Shown here in pieces: positions 1-5,696 of a stretch of DNA of 10,277 nt (position 1 is the stretch's first letter; every line of letters starts with the position of its first letter). The stretch spans positions 83,460-93,736 of the forward strand of contig PABM01000012.1 in assembly GCA_002702745.1 (NCBI GenBank). Direction: 5' to 3'. The notes under the pieces are model-generated. The model made no database searches and was not told where the DNA came from. It worked only from the letters and a program-made list of their open reading frames with translations. The DNA is from Flavobacteriaceae bacterium. GTDB lineage: Bacteria; Bacteroidota; Bacteroidia; Flavobacteriales; Flavobacteriaceae. A program made the position numbers and the translations under genes.

Positions 1-24
1 CATCATATAGATGGGGGTTTTTTT
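1..24 (+). terminator. Possible right half of an intrinsic terminator cut by the window edge
   Basis: The window opens with CATC, a five-base ATATA spacer, GATGGGGG and a run of seven T. CATC pairs with GATG, and the unpaired GGGGG followed by T's is what the right arm of a plus-strand terminator looks like if CCCCC precedes the window. That would terminate a plus-strand gene to the left. The missing left arm is inference, so this is tentative. Confidence 0.4.
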
Positions 25-42
25 ATGAATTTGATTTATTAA

Positions 43-216
43 TTATTGAATTATATTAAATTCAATTCCTGAAATCTGAGCTTTCACTTCAGAGGAATCG
101 TAACTTGATGATGTTGCCCTATAATTTAATTGAAAAGTATAATCTCCACTTGGTAGCCACTTAGGAAAAACATTTTGAACATCAACCGGTATAGAACCAT
201 TACCAAAAGAATTTTT
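43..216 (-). pseudogene. C-terminal remnant of an unidentified protein (no start codon)
   Basis: On the minus strand a frame of about 57 codons ends in TAA at 43-45 and is closed upstream by an in-frame TAA at 217-219. It contains no ATG. The peptide is protein-like rather than random. It includes the stretches PVDVQNVFPKWLPSGDYTF and SSSYDSSEVKAQISGIEF, with alternating hydrophobic residues and aromatic positions typical of a beta-sandwich in an exported protein. I do not recognise the family. It sits 50 bp downstream of the helicase stop on the same strand, with no room for an N-terminal part. The simplest reading is the tail of a gene whose 5' part was deleted. A chance frame cannot be fully excluded. 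Confidence 0.5.
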
Positions 217-246
217 TTAGCAATAATTAGAAAGGAATAATAATTT

Positions 247-261
247 AGTTATTAACTTTTT
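247..261. repeat. AGTTATTAACTTTTT palindromic motif, copy 1
   Basis: This 15-base string contains the perfect odd palindrome AGTTA-T-TAACT and occurs identically at 7969-7983. Here it lies a few bases downstream of the helicase stop codon. Read on the minus strand it gives a weak AT-only hairpin with no good U-tract, so a role as a terminator is doubtful. A protein-binding site is equally possible. Confidence 0.35.
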
Positions 262-267
262 TTAAAA

Positions 268-1983
268 CTATTTAAACCTAGATTTTTTCTTTTTCTTCGA
301 TTTTTTTCTGTAACTAATTTTTTTTCTATCATTTCTTCTATCATTTCTTCTATCATTTCTTCTACTAGGTCTTTCTTCTTCTAAATCCATTGAGTTAAAC
401 AAAACAATATTATTTCCTCTAAAATCAATTTTTTTAATATTCGACGTTAATTCATCAGCAAAATCTTTGTCAATTTCAAAAAAAGTTTGATATCGATTCA
501 GTTCAATTTTTCCGATTTCAATATCGTTAGATTTTAAAGCTCTATTAATAATCGAAATAATATCAATCGGTGTTGCTCTGTGTTTTCTTCCAATATTAAT
601 CGAAAATCCAGCCATGGATTTTTTGTTTCCTCTTTTTTTCTCTGGCCTCTTAGTTCTTTTAGATTGTAATTTATTAGCTTCCTTATAGTAATTTAAAAAC
701 CTGTTAAATTCCACTGAAACAAATCTTTTGACAAGCTCATCTCTATCAAGCCATTCAAGTCTTTTATGAATGTCTTTTAAAAAAGGTTTTATTTGTTTTT
801 CATCAACTTCAACATTTTCAATTTTATCTATCATTTTATAAAGTTGATTGGAACAAATTTCCACCCCGGTAGGAACATCTTTACTTACAAATTTGATTCC
901 TCCCTTTTTTTCAATTGATTTTATTTTTCTTCTTTCACTTTCATTTGAGATAGCAATTGAAATCCCGCTTTTTCCTGCTCTTGCTGTTCTACCACTTCGG
1001 TGGATATAAACTTCTGGATCATCAGGTAGTGAGTAATTAATTACGTGCGTTATATCATCTACATCTAAACCACGTGCAGCCACATCAGTTGCAATTAAAA
1101 TTTGCAGTGACCTATTTCTAAATCTTTGCATGACTTCATCTCTTTGATTTTGAGATAAATCTCCATGAATAGCATCGGCATTATATCCTTCAGCCATAAA
1201 TTTATTTGCAATATCTTTTGTATGCCTCTTTGTTCTACAGAATACGATGCCGTATATATTGGGATTATAATCTGCAATTCTTTTTAATGCTTCATATTTG
1301 TTCCTTGAACTAACATTATATATATGATGTTCAATATTTTTTGCACCAGAATTAATTTTGGATACACTGATTTCTTTTGCATCACTCATGTATCTTTTCG
1401 AAATATTTTTTACTTCCTTTGAAATAGTTGCTGAAAAGAGCATGGTTTGTCGATCGGCTCTTGTTCTTTCCAAAATAAAATCTAAATCGTCCTTAAAACC
1501 CATGCTTAACATTTCATCAGCTTCGTCCAATACCACCTTGTCAACCAATTCTAATTTTAAAACTTTTCTTCTGATTAAATCCTTGGTTCTTCCTGGAGTC
1601 CCAACAACAATATGAATCCCTTTATTTAAAGATTTAATTTGTGTTTCAATATTAGTCCCACCATAAACTGCTAAGATTTTTATTCCAGAAACATGTTTTG
1701 AGTAAGTTTCTAAGTCCTTACAAATCTGAATACAAAGTTCTCTTGTAGGGCATAATATTATAGATTGAACGTATTTATTTTTTAACTCGGTTTTTTGAAT
1801 TATGGGTATCCCAAACGCCGCTGTTTTTCCTGTACCTGTTTGAGCTAGTGAAATTAAATCCCTATTTTCAGTTAATAAAAATGGTATTGATTGTTCTTGA
1901 ACTTCAGTAGGATTGATAAAGCCCATCTCATTTAAACCTTTACATAAATCTTTTCCTACACCAATTTCTTTAAATTTTGACAT
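268..1983 (-). CDS. DEAD-box ATP-dependent RNA helicase, DbpA/CsdA-like, with basic tail
   Basis: This is a cytoplasmic ATP-dependent RNA helicase of 571 residues that likely remodels rRNA or mRNA structure during ribosome assembly or in the cold. All family motifs are visible: the Q motif with Gln30, AQTGTGKT at 47-54 (motif I, ATP binding), PTREL near 79-83, TPGR near 129-132, DEAD at 153-156 (motif II, hydrolysis), SAT at 184-186, ARGLD near 303-307 and HRSGRTAR at 328-335 (motif VI). Residues about 458-533 resemble the DbpA RNA-binding domain. A very basic, low-complexity tail follows, with an Arg-Arg-Asn-Asp repeat and a Lys run. ATG is chosen because the Q-motif region begins right after it. 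A promoter-like pair lies 18-47 bp upstream. The gene is divergent from the Trp leader at 2103. Family assignment is firm. The rRNA-assembly role is inferred from the C-terminal domain. Confidence 0.95.
   Translation of the reverse strand: MSKFKEIGVGKDLCKGLNEMGFINPTEVQEQSIPFLLTENRDLISLAQTGTGKTAAFGIPIIQKTELKNKYVQSIILCPTRELCIQICKDLETYSKHVSGIKILAVYGGTNIETQIKSLNKGIHIVVGTPGRTKDLIRRKVLKLELVDKVVLDEADEMLSMGFKDDLDFILERTRADRQTMLFSATISKEVKNISKRYMSDAKEISVSKINSGAKNIEHHIYNVSSRNKYEALKRIADYNPNIYGIVFCRTKRHTKDIANKFMAEGYNADAIHGDLSQNQRDEVMQRFRNRSLQILIATDVAARGLDVDDITHVINYSLPDDPEVYIHRSGRTARAGKSGISIAISNESERRKIKSIEKKGGIKFVSKDVPTGVEICSNQLYKMIDKIENVEVDEKQIKPFLKDIHKRLEWLDRDELVKRFVSVEFNRFLNYYKEANKLQSKRTKRPEKKRGNKKSMAGFSINIGRKHRATPIDIISIINRALKSNDIEIGKIELNRYQTFFEIDKDFADELTSNIKKIDFRGNNIVLFNSMDLEEERPSRRNDRRNDRRNDRKKISYRKKSKKKKKSRFK
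326..361. repeat. 12-bp tandem repeat, three perfect copies, in the helicase tail
   Basis: CTATCATTTCTT is repeated exactly three times head-to-tail, followed by a partial CTA. On the minus strand it encodes the Arg-Arg-Asn-Asp repeat of the helicase tail. Because the unit is a multiple of three, gain or loss of copies changes tail length without breaking the frame. Perfect nucleotide identity suggests recent slippage. Confidence 0.85.
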
Positions 1984-2000
1984 AAAATATTTTATCGCTG

Positions 2001-2030
2001 CAAATGTCGACTATTTAATTCGGTAATCAA
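2001..2030 (-). promoter_or_regulatory. Candidate Bacteroidota promoter of the DEAD-box helicase gene
   Basis: On the minus strand, GACATTTG (complement of 2001-2008) matches the Bacteroidota -7 consensus TAnnTTTG except for its first base. It is preceded by TTG (complement of 2028-2030) at exactly 19 bases, the usual -33 spacing. Transcription would start within about 15 bases of the ATG at 1983, giving a very short 5' leader. Confidence 0.5.
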
Positions 2031-2065
2031 TCAAAAAAAATAGATTAAAATTTTTTCATTTCGTT

Positions 2066-2096
2066 TTTTTATTTAAACAATAGATTGTTATATTTA
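2066..2096 (+). promoter_or_regulatory. Candidate promoter of the Trp leader transcript
   Basis: TATATTTA at 2089-2096 fits the Bacteroidota -7 element TAnnTTTG except for the last base. Only a T-run (2064-2070) is available where the -33 TTTG should be. Given the -7 position, the RNA would start at about 2102-2104, at the leader ATG, so the leader would be translated from a nearly leaderless message. The -7 box is convincing and the -33 box is weak. Confidence 0.45.
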
Positions 2097-2102
2097 CATC
2101 AA

Positions 2103-2159
2103 ATGAAAAAATTACAATTAAATATGTGGTGGTGGAAACATGAAATATTCTTTTCGTGA
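2103..2159 (+). CDS. trpL: Tryptophan operon leader peptide (orphan)
   Basis: This 18-codon frame encodes MKKLQLNMWWWKHEIFFS and ends in TGA at 2157-2159. Three consecutive Trp codons (TGG at 2127-2135) in so short a peptide, directly before an intrinsic terminator, are the hallmark of ribosome-mediated trp attenuation. Ribosomes stalling on the Trp codons when charged tRNA-Trp is scarce would leave the stop-codon region free to pair with downstream RNA and prevent termination. The oddity is the location. No anthranilate synthase or other trp gene follows, and the next plus-strand features are a second terminator and the 3' end of a convergent gene. The leader is divergent from the helicase gene. 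Identity as a Trp leader is strong from codons and layout. Whether it is still functional is unknown. Confidence 0.8.
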   Translation: MKKLQLNMWWWKHEIFFS

Positions 2160-2206
2160 GATTATCGCTATATTTTAATTTAAAAAAAAGCTTATCATCA
2201 CGATAA
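2155..2206 (+). promoter_or_regulatory. Possible antiterminator pairing of the Trp attenuator
   Basis: CGTGAGAT at 2155-2162, which includes the leader stop codon, can pair with TCACG (2198-2202) and ATC (2194-2196), leaving A2197 bulged. This would take up part of the left arm and the loop of the terminator hairpin. Alternatively TTATCG (2162-2167) can pair with CGATAA (2201-2206), breaking the right arm. A ribosome at the stop codon would mask this strand and allow termination. One stalled at the Trp codons, about 20 bases upstream, would not. I found no convincing pause hairpin within the leader coding region. Pairings were found by eye. Confidence 0.5.
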
Positions 2207-2218
2207 GCTTTTTTTTTT
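2182..2218 (+). terminator. Intrinsic terminator of the Trp attenuator
   Basis: GCTTATC (2190-2196), loop ATCAC (2197-2201) and GATAAGC (2202-2208) form a perfect 7-bp stem. The flanking eight A's (2182-2189) pair further with the run of ten T's (2209-2218). The long T-tract on the plus strand sets the direction. It lies 22 bases after the leader stop codon, the expected place for an attenuator. Confidence 0.9.
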
Positions 2219-2227
2219 AATATTTAA

Positions 2228-2245
2228 ATGAGAAGAAGAAATTAA
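2228..2245 (+). other. Five-codon Met-Arg-Arg-Arg-Asn frame between two terminators
   Basis: ATG, three AGA codons, AAT and TAA form a minimal open frame ten bases after the T-tract of the Trp terminator and 53 bases before a second terminator. Three identical Arg codons before a terminator look like a minimal arginine leader. However, AGA-rich strings arise easily in AT-rich DNA, there is no clear promoter, and no arginine gene follows. It could also be read only on messages that escape the first terminator. Low confidence as a translated element. Confidence 0.25.
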
Positions 2246-2298
2246 AAATTATATAGTTAGTAATTAGTTTTAGTTTGTTTATTTAGTTATGTTTAATT

Positions 2299-2330
2299 AA
2301 GGGAGTAGTTTTTACTCCCTTTTTTATTTT
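2299..2330 (+). terminator. Second intrinsic terminator, plus strand, at the 3' end of the sugar dehydrogenase gene
   Basis: AAGGGAGTA (2299-2307), loop GTTTT (2308-2312) and TACTCCCTT (2313-2321) form a strong stem followed by T-rich sequence on the plus strand. It would stop transcripts that escape the Trp attenuator. The minus-strand sugar dehydrogenase ends at 2324 inside the T-tract, so the hairpin may also serve that gene. In that direction, though, the sequence after the stem (TTAATTAAAC) is a poor U-tract. Confidence 0.8.
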
Positions 2331-3664
2331 TTTATCAGTTTTCTATACAGGTGATTATCAATTTTCAGTATGTAAGTGCCGCTACTTAAATAACTTAAGT
2401 CTAAAACTTGTTTGTTAAAACTTTCATAACTTTTTATTAAGACCCCAGACATATTATATAATTTAACATCTATTGGATAGTCAGATTTTATTTCTAAATA
2501 ATCATCAAAAGGATTGGGAAAAAAATTGAATGAATTATTATCAATTTCATAATTTGAAAGTGCAGCATCAATAATTTTGTAAACACTTCCGTTAATTGAT
2601 GCTATATAAAGTTCACCATTTATGTCCTCTCCAAAAGACACCCAACTACCGTTTATGTTTGGAAAGGCAAGGGACATATCCCAGCCATCGTTTTCGTTTT
2701 TTGAAAGTAATCCTACTTCACCGCTGCAATAATCAGCAAAAAAATAAACCCCATCCAGCCCTGAAATTTGATCTCCTCGATACACATATCCACCGGTAAT
2801 TGAACACTTAAAGTCTCCACTACTGTAATGCGAATATGTTGAAACAGGAAAAGTTAGACCTTCGTCAGGACAACCAGATAGATTATAAGATTCATTGCCC
2901 TCATAACACCTCCATCCATAATTTACATTAGCAGGATTATTTTCAACCATATTAATCTCCTCAAATTCATTCTGGCCTACATCAGCAATCCATAAATCTC
3001 CATTTAGACTGTCAAAGGAAAATTTCCATGGGTTTCTTAGCCCAATACTCCAAATCTCATCACCAAAAGGATTATTTTCCGGGATTGAATATGCACCACT
3101 GTTTACATTTATTCTAAGCATCTTCCCCAATAACGATTCAGTATTTTGAGAATAATTTTGTGGATCCCCACCACTTCCACCATCACCCATTCCTATGTAT
3201 AGATTTCCGTCTGGCCCAAAATTTATACAACCTCCGTTATGATTTGCGTATGGTTGATTAATTATAAGTAAAATAGTTTCACTGTCATTTGCGATATCCT
3301 GGTTTGTACTGACAGAAAATTTTGATATTGTTGTAGCACCATTATTATTTGTGTAATTAACAAAGAAAAACGGATTTTCAGGGTAATTTGGGTGAAATGC
3401 TAGACCTAGTAATCCTCTCTCATTAGCATTGGTAGACACCCTATCTTCAATATCTAAGAATGGTGTGGAATTTACACTTCCGTCCGGATTTAAAATTTTG
3501 ATTTTTCCTGATTTTTCCACTACAAATAATCTTTCATCTCCGGCATTTTTAATTTCAACAGGACTATTAAAAGATGGACCAAAAGATTCTAAAATTACAC
3601 TTTGTGAGAAGCTTGAATTATAACATAAAAATATCAGAGTTAAGTAGTTTATCAGTTTTTTCAT
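2324..3664 (-). CDS. Secreted PQQ-type glucose/sorbosone dehydrogenase with T9SS C-terminal sorting domain
   Basis: This 446-residue exported protein likely oxidises sugars with a PQQ cofactor. A signal peptide occupies residues 1-21 (Lys-Lys, hydrophobic core, ending SFSQ). The GSDH beta-propeller spans about 25-365, with GLLGLAFHPNY at 84-94, HNGGCINFGPDGNLYIGMGD at 142-161 (His142 is the likely catalytic base of this family), GLRNPWKFSF near 208-217, IADVGQNEFEEI at 226-237, NYGWRCYEG at 248-256 and GGYVYRG near 291-297. Residues about 380-446 form a type A T9SS sorting domain starting FFPNPFDDYLEI and ending in a basic KLIKK, so the mature protein should reach the outer surface or medium. 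Its ATG overlaps the kdtA stop as ATGA, so it is translationally coupled to a lipopolysaccharide gene, an unexpected pairing. The exact sugar is not predictable. Sugar dehydrogenase homologues in this family are often of untested activity. Confidence 0.9.
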   Translation of the reverse strand: MKKLINYLTLIFLCYNSSFSQSVILESFGPSFNSPVEIKNAGDERLFVVEKSGKIKILNPDGSVNSTPFLDIEDRVSTNANERGLLGLAFHPNYPENPFFFVNYTNNNGATTISKFSVSTNQDIANDSETILLIINQPYANHNGGCINFGPDGNLYIGMGDGGSGGDPQNYSQNTESLLGKMLRINVNSGAYSIPENNPFGDEIWSIGLRNPWKFSFDSLNGDLWIADVGQNEFEEINMVENNPANVNYGWRCYEGNESYNLSGCPDEGLTFPVSTYSHYSSGDFKCSITGGYVYRGDQISGLDGVYFFADYCSGEVGLLSKNENDGWDMSLAFPNINGSWVSFGEDINGELYIASINGSVYKIIDAALSNYEIDNNSFNFFPNPFDDYLEIKSDYPIDVKLYNMSGVLIKSYESFNKQVLDLSYLSSGTYILKIDNHLYRKLIKK

Positions 3665-4974
3665 TTTAAATCATTTAGTATTATTTTCACAGCACCCTTT
3701 TTTTTATCAAAATACTCTGTGCATTTTTTTGACATTTTTATCAATAAATTTTCGTTATCGATAAGTGATTCAATTGCATTATAAAACTCCTTATAATTTG
3801 AAATACTGATCATATTTCCGTTTTTAATCATCTCGGTTGCTTCATCAAATTTTTGATAGTTTTTACCGATAATTATTGGCTTAGAAAAGTATGCAGGTTC
3901 TAATGTATTATGTAATCCTTTTTTCCCCATGCCACCTCCGACATATGAAATCGAACTGTAATTATACAGAGCTGATAACATACCTATATTATCTATTATT
4001 AGGCAGGAGAATTCTTGCAGGTTAGCTTTTAATTTAATATCAGAGTAAAGAATTGATTCATCACCTAAATTTTTTTTTATTCTTTTAGGGTTATTAGAAA
4101 TTTCATGAGGCGCAATAATGTATTTTATTTTTCTGTCAGAATTTTTAATATAACGTAGAATAATGTCTTCATCTTCCCCCCATGTGCTACCAAAGACAAT
4201 ACATGTCTTGTTATCTATAAATTTGCTGATATTATCAGAGGCTTTTTTGGTTAATTTTAGAATATCAGCATCAAATCTTAAATCACCACAAATGATTGTA
4301 TTTTTATTTCCTATAGATTCAATTACTTTTTTAGAATTTTCATTTAATGTGTATATTGAATCAAACTGTTTAATCCCAGAATTAATTTTTAAAAGTTTTT
4401 TTAAGAAATTTGTTCTAAAATTACCACCCACAGAATAAACGTTTGACCCATTCAGTTTGGCATGTTTAATATAATTTGGCCAAACTTCATTTTTAATAAA
4501 AAATGTAGCTGTTGGTTTAATTATATTATAAAATTTAACACAATTTTTATCTGATGCCAGAGGAAGATATATAATACAATCAAATAAATCATTTTCTACA
4601 TTTTCGTAACCTGACGGAGAAATGAACGAAAGTAAAAACTTGTGTTTTTCAAATCTCTTTTTAAGATTTTCGATTAACTTTTTTGACAGCAAATACTCTC
4701 CGTGAGATGCACAGTGAATATGTATAATCCTGTCACCTTTCTTAAAACAAAGATTCAGTTTTTTAAAACTATTTTTTCTCCCGATTATTCCTTTTTCAAT
4801 TTTATTTGAAAAAGGGGCGCAGATGTATAATAGAGCTTCAAATATTTTAGTTAATAGAGAGTTAATATTATAAATTTTAAACAAAAGTAACCAAAAATTC
4901 AAAGTACTACATCCAAAGCTTATAACGCTGGTGTTAATATTGCATTTGGTTCTGATGCTGGTGTTTTCCCACAC
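3661..4974 (-). CDS. kdtA: 3-deoxy-D-manno-octulosonic acid (Kdo) transferase, 5' end rearranged
   Basis: This enzyme (also WaaA) transfers Kdo from CMP-Kdo to the lipid A precursor at the inner membrane. Residues about 29-57 form the usual N-terminal hydrophobic anchor, followed by GRK (65-67), HCASHGE (87-93; Glu93 is the likely catalytic base), KNEVWPN (161-167), GDLRFD (230-235), VFGSTWGEDED (260-270), APHE (288-291) and YVGGGMGKKGLHNTLEP (344-360). The start is uncertain. The longest frame begins at GTG 4974, but its first ~20 codons are antisense to an amidohydrolase remnant and have no family resemblance. TTG codons at 4902 and 4884 lie nearer to where homology begins. The original ATG seems to have been lost at a junction near 4885-4914. 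The gene may be read through from the lspA operon. The stop overlaps the next ATG by 4 bases. Function is well supported, the start is not. Confidence 0.85.
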   Translation of the reverse strand: MWENTSIRTKCNINTSVISFGCSTLNFWLLLFKIYNINSLLTKIFEALLYICAPFSNKIEKGIIGRKNSFKKLNLCFKKGDRIIHIHCASHGEYLLSKKLIENLKKRFEKHKFLLSFISPSGYENVENDLFDCIIYLPLASDKNCVKFYNIIKPTATFFIKNEVWPNYIKHAKLNGSNVYSVGGNFRTNFLKKLLKINSGIKQFDSIYTLNENSKKVIESIGNKNTIICGDLRFDADILKLTKKASDNISKFIDNKTCIVFGSTWGEDEDIILRYIKNSDRKIKYIIAPHEISNNPKRIKKNLGDESILYSDIKLKANLQEFSCLIIDNIGMLSALYNYSSISYVGGGMGKKGLHNTLEPAYFSKPIIIGKNYQKFDEATEMIKNGNMISISNYKEFYNAIESLIDNENLLIKMSKKCTEYFDKKKGAVKIILNDLK

Positions 4975-5211
4975 GGGGAAAATGCAAAAGAATTTAGATA
5001 TATGAATGAAGCTGGTATTCCTGTTATTGAATGTCTTCAGGCCGCAACAATTGTAAATTCAAAAATTCTATCAATGGAATCTGAAATAGGTCAAATAAAA
5101 AAAGGTTTTATTGCAGATATTGTAGCAACTAAAATCAACCCAATTGATGACATTACTTCTTTGGAGAATGTACAATTTGTAATGAAGGAAGGTAAAATTT
5201 ATAAAAATTAA
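4912..5211 (+). pseudogene. C-terminal fragment of an amidohydrolase (Xaa-Pro dipeptidase/imidazolonepropionase-like)
   Basis: About 99 plus-strand codons encode the C-terminal end of a metal-dependent amidohydrolase. The family hallmark AYNAGVNIAFGSDAGVFPHG starts at 4918; its Asp is the conserved metal/catalytic Asp of the TIM barrel. EFRYMNEAGIPVIECLQAAT and GQIKKGFIADIVA, the returning beta-sandwich, follow. Full family members are roughly 400-450 residues with an N-terminal HxH metal site, which is absent here. The frame meets TAA at 4888-4890, just before homology begins, so at least 300 codons are missing. An ATG at 5002 exists but would give a non-functional piece. The stop overlaps the convergent lspA stop. 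Codons are intact to the end, suggesting a recent loss or an assembly join. Confidence 0.8.
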
Positions 5212-5696
5212 TGTTTCTTTTTGAAGCTAGAAATCAAAATTAAAATCATTCCTGACGTAACAGATAAGTCTGCAATATTAAAAATTCCTGTTTTTAAAAC
5301 TCCTCCAAAATTTAAATAAAGAAAGTCGGTCACTGACCCATAAACAATCCTGTCAAAAATATTCCCGATACCACCACCAATGATTAATGAAAACCCAATA
5401 ATTGAAGTTTTATCCAATGATTTATCAATATAGGTATAAAAAGTAATGGATACTAAAACTATAACAGGTAAAACAATTAACAATAAGACCCGTAGTGTTT
5501 CCGATAATTCACTCCCCATCCCTAAAAATGCTCCGGTATTTTCAACTTTTATCAAAGTAAACATATCGCCGATGATACTTTTTTCTGTATAACTTTCAAA
5601 GTTGTTTCTTACCCAAACTTTTGAAATTTGATCAGAGGCAATACTTAATAAAACAATTATTGTTATTAATATGTTACGTTTTCTTTTATTAATCAT
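5208..5696 (-). CDS. lspA: Lipoprotein signal peptidase (signal peptidase II)
   Basis: This inner-membrane aspartic protease cleaves the signal peptide of prolipoproteins after diacylglyceryl addition. The 162-residue length is typical. A basic N-terminus precedes four hydrophobic segments (about 9-22, 64-88, 98-112 and 139-156). Conserved features are SDQISK at 21-26, VENTGAFLG at 51-59, GNIFDR at 111-116 with catalytic Asp115, and FNIAD at 139-143 with catalytic Asp143. Its ATG lies inside the end of fabD as an 8-base ATGATTAA overlap, so translation is probably coupled. Its stop codon overlaps that of the convergent amidohydrolase remnant by two bases, leaving no room for a dedicated terminator. 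Transcripts may continue antisense through the remnant into kdtA. Confidence 0.96.
   Translation of the reverse strand: MINKRKRNILITIIVLLSIASDQISKVWVRNNFESYTEKSIIGDMFTLIKVENTGAFLGMGSELSETLRVLLLIVLPVIVLVSITFYTYIDKSLDKTSIIGFSLIIGGGIGNIFDRIVYGSVTDFLYLNFGGVLKTGIFNIADLSVTSGMILILISSFKKKH

Noticed and set aside
1358..1615. 85-codon plus-strand frame
   Set aside because: It is an antisense shadow of the DEAD-box helicase motif region and has no domain-like sequence.
2289..2300. ATG at 2289 as a remnant trpE start
   Set aside because: It encodes only Met-Phe-Asn before a stop, and nothing in 2219-2323 resembles the start of anthranilate synthase.
4163..4438. 91-codon plus-strand frame
   Set aside because: It lies wholly antisense to conserved KdtA sequence and its composition is that of a reverse shadow.
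5002..5211. Amidohydrolase tail as a complete small gene starting at ATG 5002
   Set aside because: Clear family homology extends upstream of that ATG to about 4918, so the ATG is internal and the element is a fragment.
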